From positions 345,072 to 409,071 of the forward strand of contig NZ_AP023274.1 of the NCBI RefSeq assembly GCF_013426735.1: a stretch of 64,000 nucleotides of DNA. Reading direction: 5' to 3'. Source of the DNA: Agrobacterium vitis. GTDB lineage: Bacteria; Pseudomonadota; Alphaproteobacteria; Rhizobiales; Rhizobiaceae. Below the pieces are notes generated by a model that did no database searches, was not told where the DNA came from, and saw only the letters and a list, made by a program, of their open reading frames with translations. Position 1 is the stretch's first letter; each line of letters begins with the position of its first letter. The position numbers were made by a program, and so were the translations under genes. Below, piece by piece: positions 8,136 to 16,439 of this stretch.

Positions 8136-10073
8136 TCAATGCGGCCTGTCTATGCCGAATCTGCGCATACGGCGATGCATAGTGGTGCGATCAATGCCGA
8201 GGCGGCGCGCCGCCTCGGAAATATTGCCATGGCAAGCGGCGAGCACCGCGCGAAGTTCGGCTTCAGGGCTGTCGTCGCCAGGCAGCTGCACGTTGCCAGC
8301 CAGCTGTTCTGGAAGGTCCATTACCTCAATCAGCCCATCGTCGCACAGGGCTGCGGCGAAGGCGATCGCATTGTCCAGCTCGCGAATATTGCCTGGCCAG
8401 CGATGATTGAGGATCAAAAGGCGGGCAGTGTTTGAAAGCCTGAGCGATCGGTCCGCCGGAGCATGTTTTTCGAGCAACTTGTCGAGCAGCCATGGCAGGT
8501 CGCCGCGCTCACAAAGCCGTGGAAGGGATAGTACGGCGGCATTCAGCCGGTAATAGAGGTCTTGCCGGAATGCGCCGGTTGCGACCATGTCGGACAAAGA
8601 CCGATGGGACGCAGACACGACGCGAAACTCCACCTTGTGCGCCACCGAACCGCCGACCGGCAACACCTCACCCTCGGCCAGAACCCTAAGCAAACTGCTT
8701 TGCGCGGCGTATGGCATGTCGCCGATTTCGTCGAGGAACAGGGTTCCGCCCACCGCTTCCTCGACCAAGCCCTTTCGTCCCTTGACAAGGGCACCAGTGA
8801 AGGCGCCTGGCGCATAGCCGAACAATTCGCTTTCGATCAGCTGTTCAGGGATTGCTGCGCAATTGACCGCAACGAAACGGCCTGACAACCCGCTCACCTC
8901 GTGGATGATGCGTGCCAGATATTCCTTGCCGGTTCCGGTATCGCCCTGAAGCAGGATCGGCAGTGCACTCGGTGCGAGCTTGGCAATCTTATGGCGAAGT
9001 CTGTCGATGATGCCTACACTGCCGCCGAGCAGGTTTATGGCTGGCGGCGACCGAAGAGCTCGAACGAGCGGCGCCCCGGCCAGGCGCTGTTGCGGCTCGA
9101 TCGCATGAGCAAAGAGGACCGACCCATCGCGCACGGCAATCCGCCGGTCTTGCGGCAGGCTGGCGCGGGTCAGCGAAGCGAGCTCGTCCAAGCCTGCCTC
9201 GAAAAAATCCGCGACCGGTTGGCCTAGCACAAGCTCGGGCCGTCGCCAGTCAATTCCACGCGAGGCAGCGAGAAGCCGCGCGCCGCCATGCGTCATGCCG
9301 GTGATGCGGCCCCCGCCATCGACGGAAATCGCCGCTTCCGGATCAACATCGAGAAATTCCGGGGCGCCAGCAAAGCGCAGCACCAGGTCGTGTCGACTGT
9401 TCGCCATGAGATTGGCGAGTTCGATGCGCCGCACTGTCGAGGAGACAAGATGACGCGCCATATTCTGGCTCGTCTTTAAGATGGGCGAACTCAGGAGCGA
9501 AATATCGAGGACCGCTGCCAACGTGCCTTGCGTGTCATAGATTGGTGCGGCGGTGCAGGAAAGTGGTGTATGGGTGATGTCGAAATGGTCGGTCTGATGG
9601 ATCGTCAGAGCCTCGCCAGTGGCCAAACAGGCGCCAACGGCGCACGTGCCAGCGCGGGGCTCGGACCATTCCGAGCCGAGATAGAGCCCGGCCTTTCGCA
9701 GGTTGTTGTTGAAGGAGGGATCACCGAGAAATTCGACGGTTACGCCCTGCCGGTCGGAGAGGAGAAGAACATAATTCTGCTCGGCAACCTGCCGGTAGAG
9801 CCGCTCCAGCCCAGAGCGTGCGATGTGTACGAGGTCCTCCGCCTGCTGACGATGTTCGCGCAGGCGTGTTTGAGAGACGATAACCGCCTCACGCGCTTGC
9901 GCCGGATCAAGCTGATAGGTCTCCAGGCATCGCCGCCAAGATTCTACGACAATAGCGTCGCGACCGGTATTGCTTCCCTGCCCGACGCGCTCGATTTCCT
10001 TGACGTGATCGGCAAAACCCATGAAATCACCGGCTCTTGAAAAGCCGCCTCCCGTGATCTTTAAGGAGATCAT
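8136..10073 (-). CDS. sigma-54-dependent transcriptional activator, AcoR family
   Basis: 645 residues from the longest start; an ATG at 10022 (18th codon) is an equally possible start because neither has a good ribosome site. Domains in order: GAF-type sensor (~85-215) with the AcoR-like GLYLGSEWSEPRAGTCAVGACL stretch around 130-150 (in two parts), PAS-like linker (~230-330), AAA+ core (~350-560) with Walker A GDTGTGKE (377-384), sigma-54-contacting GAFTGA (423-428) and Walker B TLFLDE (444-449), and a Fis-type HTH at the C-terminus (SEAARRLGIDRTTMHRRM). It should bind the two palindromes just downstream of its gene and drive the alcohol dehydrogenase/monooxygenase operon on the same strand in response to an effector, probably the alcohol or ketone substrate. 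Confidence 0.92.
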   Translation of the reverse strand: MISLKITGGGFSRAGDFMGFADHVKEIERVGQGSNTGRDAIVVESWRRCLETYQLDPAQAREAVIVSQTRLREHRQQAEDLVHIARSGLERLYRQVAEQNYVLLLSDRQGVTVEFLGDPSFNNNLRKAGLYLGSEWSEPRAGTCAVGACLATGEALTIHQTDHFDITHTPLSCTAAPIYDTQGTLAAVLDISLLSSPILKTSQNMARHLVSSTVRRIELANLMANSRHDLVLRFAGAPEFLDVDPEAAISVDGGGRITGMTHGGARLLAASRGIDWRRPELVLGQPVADFFEAGLDELASLTRASLPQDRRIAVRDGSVLFAHAIEPQQRLAGAPLVRALRSPPAINLLGGSVGIIDRLRHKIAKLAPSALPILLQGDTGTGKEYLARIIHEVSGLSGRFVAVNCAAIPEQLIESELFGYAPGAFTGALVKGRKGLVEEAVGGTLFLDEIGDMPYAAQSSLLRVLAEGEVLPVGGSVAHKVEFRVVSASHRSLSDMVATGAFRQDLYYRLNAAVLSLPRLCERGDLPWLLDKLLEKHAPADRSLRLSNTARLLILNHRWPGNIRELDNAIAFAAALCDDGLIEVMDLPEQLAGNVQLPGDDSPEAELRAVLAACHGNISEAARRLGIDRTTMHRRMRRFGIDRPH

Positions 10074-10372
10074 AGCCCCAATTGCCGGAAGCGCCTAATG
10101 CTTCGAGACATCTTGCTCTTCACGCGTAGCGATTGTCGGGCAGGTTGCTTTCGCGGCAAACAAATGGCTAACAATGGCAGGCTGGCAACTGTCTTTAAGC
10201 TGGGGCTCGGTGGCTCCATGTGGAGCCGTTTTTGAGGGCCTGTGCAACAGCGCCGAAGATTGAAGCTGTTAGAAAAGACAGTAAGCACCTGACTTTACAT
10301 GCAAAATTGTTACTGGAGGGGCGTAACCGGCGCCGATCGCCACCCAACCAGGCTGCATTTTTATTCAGTAAA
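10074..10372. other. intergenic stretch; hairpin at 10212-10233
   Basis: No gene seen. A short stem-loop GGCTCC-ATGT-GGAGCC followed by GTTTTT (10212-10233) looks like a plus-strand terminator, but no plus-strand gene precedes it. GGGCCTGTGCAACAGCGCC just after it resembles an insertion-sequence terminus. The rest is probably IS wreckage leading into repeat B. Confidence 0.35.
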
Positions 10373-10410
10373 TTAAGGCCTTACGGGGCTGATCATAGGG
10401 GGGGACACGC
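10282..10410. repeat. degenerate repeat B, relative of the 4.8-kb segment
   Basis: Same orientation and order of conserved blocks as repeat A at about 4820-4945 (see there): CACCTGACTTTACATG, CGGCGCCGATCGCCACCC, GGCCTTACGGGGCTGATCAT and a run of G. Identity is moderate, so the two are old relatives rather than recent duplicates. Its right end overlaps the 3' end of a small minus-strand reading frame. Confidence 0.5.
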
Positions 10411-10567
10411 GACACTCATTCATAGTCGGCGTTGAGCCAAAAACCTGCGGAGCGGTCGCGCACTCAATCAGCGCCATCTGAATGAGGTAGGCAAGAAACG
10501 TCTTGTCTGCGTTTGTCGCAAGCAAAGCGGCCTTCAGATGGTCTACAACCATACGGTTATTGCTCAT
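10373..10567 (-). CDS. small hypothetical protein, possibly truncated by repeat B
   Basis: 64 codons. TAGGAACGACT precedes the ATG, giving an acceptable ribosome site. The first ~40 residues (RMVVDHLKAALLATNADKT, FLAYLIQMALIECA) look like a compact helical protein of the short type common in rhizobia; the last ~20 residues are read from the conserved end of repeat B and have no protein-like character. I infer a small gene whose 3' end has been replaced by an IS scar. No function can be given. Confidence 0.4.
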   Translation of the reverse strand: MSNNRMVVDHLKAALLATNADKTFLAYLIQMALIECATAPQVFGSTPTMNECRVSPPMISPVRP

Positions 10568-10656
10568 AGTCGTTCCTACGTGTCTCTATAACGCGACGCT
10601 AGTCTGCTATCGTGAGTCCAGCGTGAATCGTCCGTGAGTTTGAAGCGCTTGGATAA

Positions 10657-12246
10657 CTAACTGGCGATGGCGTCAATCAACCGAATCCGTCGCATGGTTG
10701 TGACCGGATAATCGCTGTCGAGAAAGCGTGCAGGCAGGAAGTCAGGCTCGAATTGTTGCAACCGGGAGACGGCTCGATCCATTTGCTCGATCATGCCCGC
10801 CTGCTTGTAAAGTGCAATCAAATACCTGAGGGGCGCACGAAATGCGGGGCGCAGAATAAGCGCTGCTTCTGCATGGCCTATGGCCGTTGCATATTCGCCC
10901 AATGCGGCGGCGGACATGCAGCAAAAGAATTCGACAAAGGCCCTGTGTTCGCCTCCACCTGTTAATGCAAGTGCGCTTAAAGCCGATCCTTGACTATCCC
11001 TAAGCTTGTCGAGAACCAGTTCCGTATTGGATAAAATCGCCAGGTTGACTGCGTTCAGCGGGTCAAGGCTGACCGCGCGTTCAGCAAGCCGCAGTGAACC
11101 ACGGCTTGAACCGCCTCCAAGATATTCGAGATGGGCCCCGATGCCCAGGATGCTGGCGCTACCAGCGTCCTCGCGCAGTGCTTCCTGTACCAGTTCTGTC
11201 GATGTGATCTTGTCGTCCAGGAATGCGCTGCTGCGATGCTGGAACTGTGCCATGTTGCGCAGGAATGCCCGCCATGCCAGATATTGCGGGCGCGGATCGC
11301 GATCATAGGCATAGCGCAGATTGACGTCTGCATCTCTTAAACTTTGCCGATCAAATCGGAAGATCAAGGCCCGCGCATGATTGGCGAGCATGGCTCCCGA
11401 ATGTGAGATTCCAAGCTGATCCTTCCGCTCGCGCAACGTCGAAAGAATGGCTTGGACAAGAATCCCGGATTCGTGATGCAGCAACTCTGTGTGTGATGCC
11501 AATATTTGAGTGGTTCGCGACCAATAGAGCTGTCCAGTCCCTGCATGGCTGAGGGCAATAGCCACATGGCTGTCTCGACCTAAAGTTACGGTCCGCACTG
11601 CGACAGTGAGGCCCTTGACAGGCAAGGGAGGGAGTGTGCCGCCGATGGCAGCGTGACGGGGAAAGATTTCAAACTCGTCTAAATCGCGGAGCGACGTCGT
11701 TGTCAGTGTCATCAGCCGACTTGATGTCAATTCACTAGAAGGCTGGTTGTCGGATAGGAAGTGGAAAAAAATTGCGGGTTTGGGGGCGGTATGACTGCGT
11801 AGGGCATGGGGCGGACTGATCCGCGCCTTGTCCGCAAGAGAGGCTCGTAAGTTCCGGATCCAGTCTTCAAACTCAGGGTCACGAATGTCGAGGTCGGCAA
11901 ATGCGTCCTGCTCATTATTCCAGTCATTAGAGGCGGGCATGAGCCGGTATTTTATCGAAAAGCGGGTTGGATCAAGTGCTACCTTTTCCCGATCCGCTTT
12001 CAATATCGTTTGATAGGGGCCAAACGCCCGTCGTATGTCAACGAGCGTTTGGCGAAGGCTGTCCGACCCTCTCTTGGACTCTCGATCGCTCCACAGCTTA
12101 TCCTGCAACCAAGTCCGGTTGCGGGAGTAGCCTTGTGACATGGCAAGTAACGCCACTATCCCGCGGGCCTTCGATCCTCTTGGGCTGCGGTCGCACCCAT
12201 GAGAGTCGATAATCAGAAAGCGGCCAAAGATGTTTAATGACAACAT
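10657..12246 (-). CDS. winged-helix (OmpR/SARP-type) transcriptional regulator with TPR-like C-terminal half
   Basis: 529 residues. Residues 1-100 look like an OmpR/SARP-class DNA-binding domain: a SKARGIVALLAMSQG helix, then TWLQDKLWSDRESKRGSDSL and LRQTLVDIRRAFG, the pattern of BTAD/SARP regulators. No receiver domain precedes it. The middle resembles the predicted-integral-membrane or adenylate-cyclase-associated region of rhizobial regulators, and the C-terminal ~200 residues are helical repeats (LGEYATAIGHAEAALILRP) typical of TPR proteins. It is adjacent to, and on the same strand as, the exported CxxCH protein, lying 45 nt downstream of it, so it may control that gene. Ligand unknown. 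Confidence 0.7.
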   Translation of the reverse strand: MLSLNIFGRFLIIDSHGCDRSPRGSKARGIVALLAMSQGYSRNRTWLQDKLWSDRESKRGSDSLRQTLVDIRRAFGPYQTILKADREKVALDPTRFSIKYRLMPASNDWNNEQDAFADLDIRDPEFEDWIRNLRASLADKARISPPHALRSHTAPKPAIFFHFLSDNQPSSELTSSRLMTLTTTSLRDLDEFEIFPRHAAIGGTLPPLPVKGLTVAVRTVTLGRDSHVAIALSHAGTGQLYWSRTTQILASHTELLHHESGILVQAILSTLRERKDQLGISHSGAMLANHARALIFRFDRQSLRDADVNLRYAYDRDPRPQYLAWRAFLRNMAQFQHRSSAFLDDKITSTELVQEALREDAGSASILGIGAHLEYLGGGSSRGSLRLAERAVSLDPLNAVNLAILSNTELVLDKLRDSQGSALSALALTGGGEHRAFVEFFCCMSAAALGEYATAIGHAEAALILRPAFRAPLRYLIALYKQAGMIEQMDRAVSRLQQFEPDFLPARFLDSDYPVTTMRRIRLIDAIAS

Positions 12247-12291
12247 GTGCAGCCTCCTGGAGACAGAATATATTTAAAGTATCATATCATA

Positions 12292-13650
12292 TCAGCGAAG
12301 GAAAAGCTTGCCGGTTGGATCGAGTTCAAGTTTTTCACCGCCAGGAGCAGTAATGTCAACAGGCGTCACGGTGATTGTGTTGCCGGGTTTGAAGGGGTAG
12401 GGCGGGACATCCGAGGTGGAGGCGGCATGATCAGGAAAATCGGTCTTCACCCAATTGCGGAAGGCAGCAATTCCTTTTGAAACCTGCAAAACATAATCAA
12501 GCGACTGGGTGTCCGGCACGGGTGAATTGGACCCAATGTTTCTGAAATAGGCGGCGACGGCTGAGTCGTTGTATGGATCAGTGGGAACATCTGGTAACAG
12601 CTCCGCCGCTTGCGCCGCTTCAGGGCTGTCAGGCAAGACTGCTGTCCCCCAGTCAAGCGCGCGCTGATGACATGTAATGCAGGCGGACATTGGGTTGTCA
12701 ACTGGGCCATTGGCGCGCCCGAAAAGGCCGAGATGCTGTCTCGGGAGGGGATAAAACATCGTGGCGACGGCAGGATTGACCCAGCTTTCGGTCGGCGACA
12801 TGGCTTGTTCCAGATATGCTTTTGCATTCAACGCGGGGTCGCTTCCCCAGATCAAGCCGACCGGAACCAGGCGCTGATACGGCGTATCACCGGCCTGCAT
12901 GGCATTATAAACGAATGTCCCGAAGAACCAGCCGTTGGGCGAACGTTTGTCCTTAATCGACAGATCAAATTGCAGAAGCCGCATCGTCATGGTGCTGCCG
13001 TCCTTTTCTCCGGCAACGTCCCACTCCTTTGACCCTGCAAGATAAGGAACGCTGGAAGGCTTTGCTGACGTGAACAGCATTTTGGCCCCCACGGCACCAT
13101 CCGCGAATGCAAAGTCAAGGGTTTTGGGAAAGGCCGGATCGGCCCAGATCTGCCCAAAACCGTAGCAGGCCACATCGTTGTAGATCCCGACAGCGAAAGT
13201 ACGCTCCCAATCTGTTTGGAGCGCGTGAAGCTCCTTCGGACGAGACCACCGTTCGGTGGTCATACCGTGCAGTGGCTCCCTCAGCATGAAGAACCATGGC
13301 GCATCGCACCATTTCTCGACCTTATTATCCTGGATGCGCCAATCAATCTCAGGGCGAGCGTTCACCTTGGTGACGTAATTCAAGACGGCCTGCATGTAGT
13401 CAGCGGGATTCTTGAAGGGATCGATCGTCAGCCATGGCAGCTTGCTGGTATCGGGCAAGGTCTTTGGAAAATCATAATGAACCTGGAACTTGCGGTCTGT
13501 TTCGTGACCTTTCAGGGGCAGGCTACTGGAGCAGTCGAACTTGGCATTGGCCGCCGCTGCAAAACTGTTGTCAATTGGGGCGGGACAGTCGGCAAAAGCA
13601 AATGAAATAGGCAAAAGAAAAAGGGCTAAACAGAAAAGAACAGTTTTCAT
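12292..13650 (-). CDS. exported protein with a single c-type heme motif
   Basis: 452 residues from the ATG at 13650, chosen because GGGAG lies 7 nt upstream and because it yields a classic signal peptide (MKTVLFCLALFLLPISFAFA with cleavage before DCPAP). Mature residues include one CxxCH motif, SACITCHQ at 324-328, so a covalently bound heme is plausible; no second motif is present. Several other cysteines (22, 40, 115, 162) could form disulfides. The protein is periplasmic by inference. I do not recognise a named family; a heme-containing oxidoreductase or electron carrier is the simplest reading. The regulator downstream on the same strand may be its partner. Confidence 0.65.
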   Translation of the reverse strand: MKTVLFCLALFLLPISFAFADCPAPIDNSFAAAANAKFDCSSSLPLKGHETDRKFQVHYDFPKTLPDTSKLPWLTIDPFKNPADYMQAVLNYVTKVNARPEIDWRIQDNKVEKWCDAPWFFMLREPLHGMTTERWSRPKELHALQTDWERTFAVGIYNDVACYGFGQIWADPAFPKTLDFAFADGAVGAKMLFTSAKPSSVPYLAGSKEWDVAGEKDGSTMTMRLLQFDLSIKDKRSPNGWFFGTFVYNAMQAGDTPYQRLVPVGLIWGSDPALNAKAYLEQAMSPTESWVNPAVATMFYPLPRQHLGLFGRANGPVDNPMSACITCHQRALDWGTAVLPDSPEAAQAAELLPDVPTDPYNDSAVAAYFRNIGSNSPVPDTQSLDYVLQVSKGIAAFRNWVKTDFPDHAASTSDVPPYPFKPGNTITVTPVDITAPGGEKLELDPTGKLFLR

Positions 13651-13761
13651 TGTGGCTCCCCAGCTCGGTGATGTCAGACCGATGTAAAGCCAAGAGTCTT
13701 GGATTGTAAATATGCAACCTGACACGTGTTTTACGTGTATTTTGTAACTTGTCTAGGTGTA

Positions 13762-13953
13762 TTAACCGATGGGGGTTCGATGGAAGATTGTTACCTGCCT
13801 TTCGCCGAAGTTATAGAGTAGCACCACGAAAATTCCTTTGTCGTCCCCAATAAAGGCTTTGAGGCCTATGGACGGTGATGCCCAGTAATCCTGGCGCCTG
13901 AACCAGGCATCTGCTGGCGGGATCAGGCGGCAATCCGGCCGCGCCTTTTCAAT
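13762..13953 (-). pseudogene. 3' fragment of an unrecognised gene
   Basis: A minus-strand frame of about 62 codons, with no start codon, ending at a TAA (13762-13764). It reads CRLIPPADAWFRRQDYWASP then SIGLKAFIGDDKGIFVVLL and YNFGERQVTIFHR, which has strong protein-like composition and no overlapping better candidate. A TGA closes the frame immediately upstream, so only the tail survives. The product is not recognised. Confidence 0.4.
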
Positions 13954-14013
13954 TCAAGACCGCCTTGGCACGAGCAAATATCGCCGGAATGATGCAGGAT
14001 TGAGTGCGGCAAG

Positions 14014-14830
14014 ATGGAAGCGTTGTTGCGTTCTCAGGCTGTTATCGAGTTCACACCGACTGGTCAGATTTTGACTGCCAACGAGAATTTCTGCAAGGCG
14101 ATGAACTACGACCTCAGCGAGATCATTGGCAAAAATCATTCGAAGTTTTGTGAACAAGCTTACAGCGCGTCCCCCCGCTTCCTAAGAGTTCTGGCGTTAG
14201 CTTGGAACAGATGAGTTCCAGAGCGACGAGTTCTTGCGGATCGGGAAAGGTGGCAAGAAAGTCTATATTCAGGCCACCTATAACCCGATCACAGATGAAA
14301 AGGGAAAGGTCGTCAAGGTTGTGAAATTCGCGATCGATGTCAGCGGCCGCGTCAACGCCATTGCTACGATTGGTGCCGGTTTTGAGCGCTTGTCGGACTG
14401 CAATATCCGAATGACGATTGATGAGCCGTTCATTCCAACCTTCGAGCACTTGCGTAAAGACTTCAACATGTCCATTGGCAAATTCCAGGAAACCCTGGCG
14501 CAGGTGCTGACGGAAACGGCGGCGGTTTCCACCAATAGTCATGATATGCCCAAGGAATCGAACAGCTTGGCAAGACGCTCGGAGCAACAGGCTGCCGCAC
14601 TGGAGCAGACTTCTGCGGCATTGGAAGAAATAACCGCGACGGTGAGAGAATCCAGTGCGCGTTCCAAAGATACTCGAAACTTGGTGCGCGACGCTCGTCA
14701 GGCTGCAACCGAGTCTGTAAAGGTCGTTAACTTCACCGTCGCCGCCATGAGCCGCATCGAGAGCGCTTCGAAGGAAATCAGTAATATCATCACTGTTATC
14801 GATGAAATTGCCTTCCAGACCAACCTTTTA
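14014..14830 (+). pseudogene. PAS-domain methyl-accepting chemotaxis protein, 5' part (disrupted)
   Basis: Begins with a PAS sensor (RSQAVIEFTPTGQILTANEN and YDLSEIIGKNHSKFCE). A one-base shift plus an in-frame TAG near 14190-14210 break the PAS domain; the next frame continues DEFQSDEFLRIGKGGKKVYI and YNPITDEKGKVVKVVKFAID. The MCP coiled coil follows (RRSEQQAAALEQTSAALEEI) up to IDEIAFQTNLL at the hairpin tip, where an IS630 element is inserted. The protein would have been a soluble, aerotaxis-like receptor with no membrane segments. The rest of the gene continues at 16033. Confidence 0.8.
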
Positions 14831-14912
14831 TACGTCGCCTTGCTGATGTTGACTCTTTGGGCTTCCCAAATCGCGGTGAATCTGAATCTCTGGGGCAAAC
14901 CGGAGGTTTACG

Positions 14913-16016
14913 ATGCGATCAGGGATTTCGTTGCGTGAAGATTTTGATGGAGACCATCTCCGGCGGCTGGCGCGGCAGACGAAGGACGCGGCCCAGGTAA
15001 GACGCTTGTTGGCGCTCGCGTCGATCTATGACGGCGGCACGCGGTCAGATGCCGCCCGCCTCGGCAATGTCACGCTCCAGATTATCCGGGACTGGGTCCT
15101 GCGCTTTAACGAACGCGGCCCCCAGGGCCTGATCAATGGCAAGGCTCCCGGTCAGCAGTCGCGGATGAACGATCAGCAGCGTGTGGCGCTGGCGCAGGCC
15201 ATCGAGCGTGGTCCGACGCCCTATCTCGACGGCGTCGTTCGCTGGCGTCTGTGCGATTTGGCGCAATGGCTCTGGGAAGAGTTTCGCGTTTCTGTGAGCG
15301 AGCAAACGCTGAGCCGTGAAGTACGAGCCATGGGCTATCGCAAGCTGGCTGCCCGGCCCAAACATCACGCGCAGGACCCTCAGGCCATTGACGATTTTAA
15401 AAAAGTTTCCCAGCCGCAGTGGCAGAAATTGTTGCCGGAGCAGCCCAAGGAAAACGAATAGAGATTTGGTTCCAGGACGAGGCCCGGATCGGGCAGAGTG
15501 AGGCGGAAAAGCAAATGATCCAGTGAATCATTTGCCCGACGAACGAAGATCACGCGCCGTTGGGCCAAGCGCGGAACGCGACCGTCCGCGCCGCATGATC
15601 AACGCACGAGATCGGCCTATATCTTCGGTGCCATCTGCCCGAAGCTCGGCAAGGCCTCCGCGCTGGTCATGCCATGGTGTGACACCTACGCAATGACCCA
15701 GCATCTGGCTGAAATCGCCCGTCATGTCGATGACGGCGCGCACGCCATCCAGATCATGGATCAGGCTGGCTGGCACATGTCCAACACGCTCGTCGTGCCC
15801 GACAACATCACCATCCTGCCGTTGCCGCCGAAGTCGCCGGAGCTCAATCCCGTCGAAAACCTTTGGCATTTCATGCGCGAAAACTGGCTCTCAAACAGGA
15901 TCTTCAAATCTTACGACGACATCGTCGCTCACTGCTGCGATGCCTGGCGAAAGCTCGAAAGCCAGCCGTGCCGCATCATGTCCATCGGACGCAGAGAGTG
16001 GGCAAATGGGTTTTGA
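14913..16016 (+). pseudogene. IS630-family transposase, frameshifted and interrupted
   Basis: The N-terminal HTH part (RLARQTKDAAQVRRLLALA, SDAARLGNVTLQIIRDWVLR) runs to a stop at 15461. The DDE part follows in other frames: WFQDEARIGQ (first Asp), IMDQAGWHMSN (second Asp) and KSPELNPVENLWHF (Glu). Two lesions separate them: a one-base shift at about 15457, and roughly 45 extra bp after RIGQ (15497-15541) containing a 9-bp hairpin and a stop. The catalytic core is otherwise full length and ends at 16016, so the element decayed after arriving here or elsewhere. Confidence 0.85.
15511..15535. repeat. palindromic insertion inside the IS630 transposase
   Basis: GCAAATGAT and ATCATTTGC form a perfect 9-bp stem around a 7-nt loop. 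It is the core of about 40-46 extra bases (about 15497-15541) that interrupt the transposase between RIGQ and KITRRW, where related transposases have a continuous chain. Reads as a small palindromic repeat unit inserted into a coding region. Confidence 0.55.
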
Positions 16017-16032
16017 TCAATGAGACGGCGTA

Positions 16033-16401
16033 TTAGCCCTGAATGCAGGCGTCGAAGCAGCCCGCGCTGGTGAAAGTGGCAGTGCGCTGAACCGGATCGA
16101 GTCCTTCGTGCAATCCTATCGATGTTAATATTGAAGCCATTTCCACGGCAGCGTCGGAGCAATCCACTAGCCTCACGGAAATCAGCACTGCGGTCAACGC
16201 CTTAGACCAGATGACACAACAAACGCGGGAATAGTCAGCGGCATGAATGCCATCAGCGAAGCGCTTTCCAGTGGCGCGGCTAAACTGAGCGAACTGGCCA
16301 AGCGCTTCCAGCTCAACAGGCGCAGTGCCATCCGCGAGCCGCAAAGTTCTGCTGCAATGCGCGACAACGACAGGCGGGAAAGCAATCGCTCCGCGGCCTG
16401 A
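16033..16401 (+). pseudogene. methyl-accepting chemotaxis protein, 3' part
   Basis: Continuation of the MCP interrupted at 14830. It resumes with the diagnostic hairpin-tip sequence LALNAGVEAARAGE, then loses frame after about 16110. Recognisable tail sequence returns as GMNAISEALSSGAAKLSELA and FQLNRR, ending at a TGA at 16399-16401. Several positions of the normal signalling domain are missing or out of frame, so this gene was already decaying independently of the transposon. Confidence 0.75.
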
Positions 16402-16439
16402 CCGACAGACTATTTATGACCTGTATTAACGCTCGTGGA

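Larger units (their letters stand above)
14831..16032 (+). mobile_element. IS630-family insertion sequence within the MCP gene
   Basis: 1,202 bp. The left end begins TACGTCGCCTTGCTGATG, and the right end, read in reverse complement, begins TACGCCGTCTCATTGATC. The chemotaxis reading frame resumes exactly after the element: QTNLL before and LALNAGVEAARAGE after. The trinucleotide TTA is present on both sides (14828-14830 and 16033-16035), containing the TA dinucleotide that IS630/Tc1-type elements target. It carries one transposase gene. Confidence 0.85.

Noticed and set aside
10212..10233. Hairpin with T run as terminator
   Set aside because: Kept only as a note: no plus-strand gene ends nearby, so a terminator function is unsupported.
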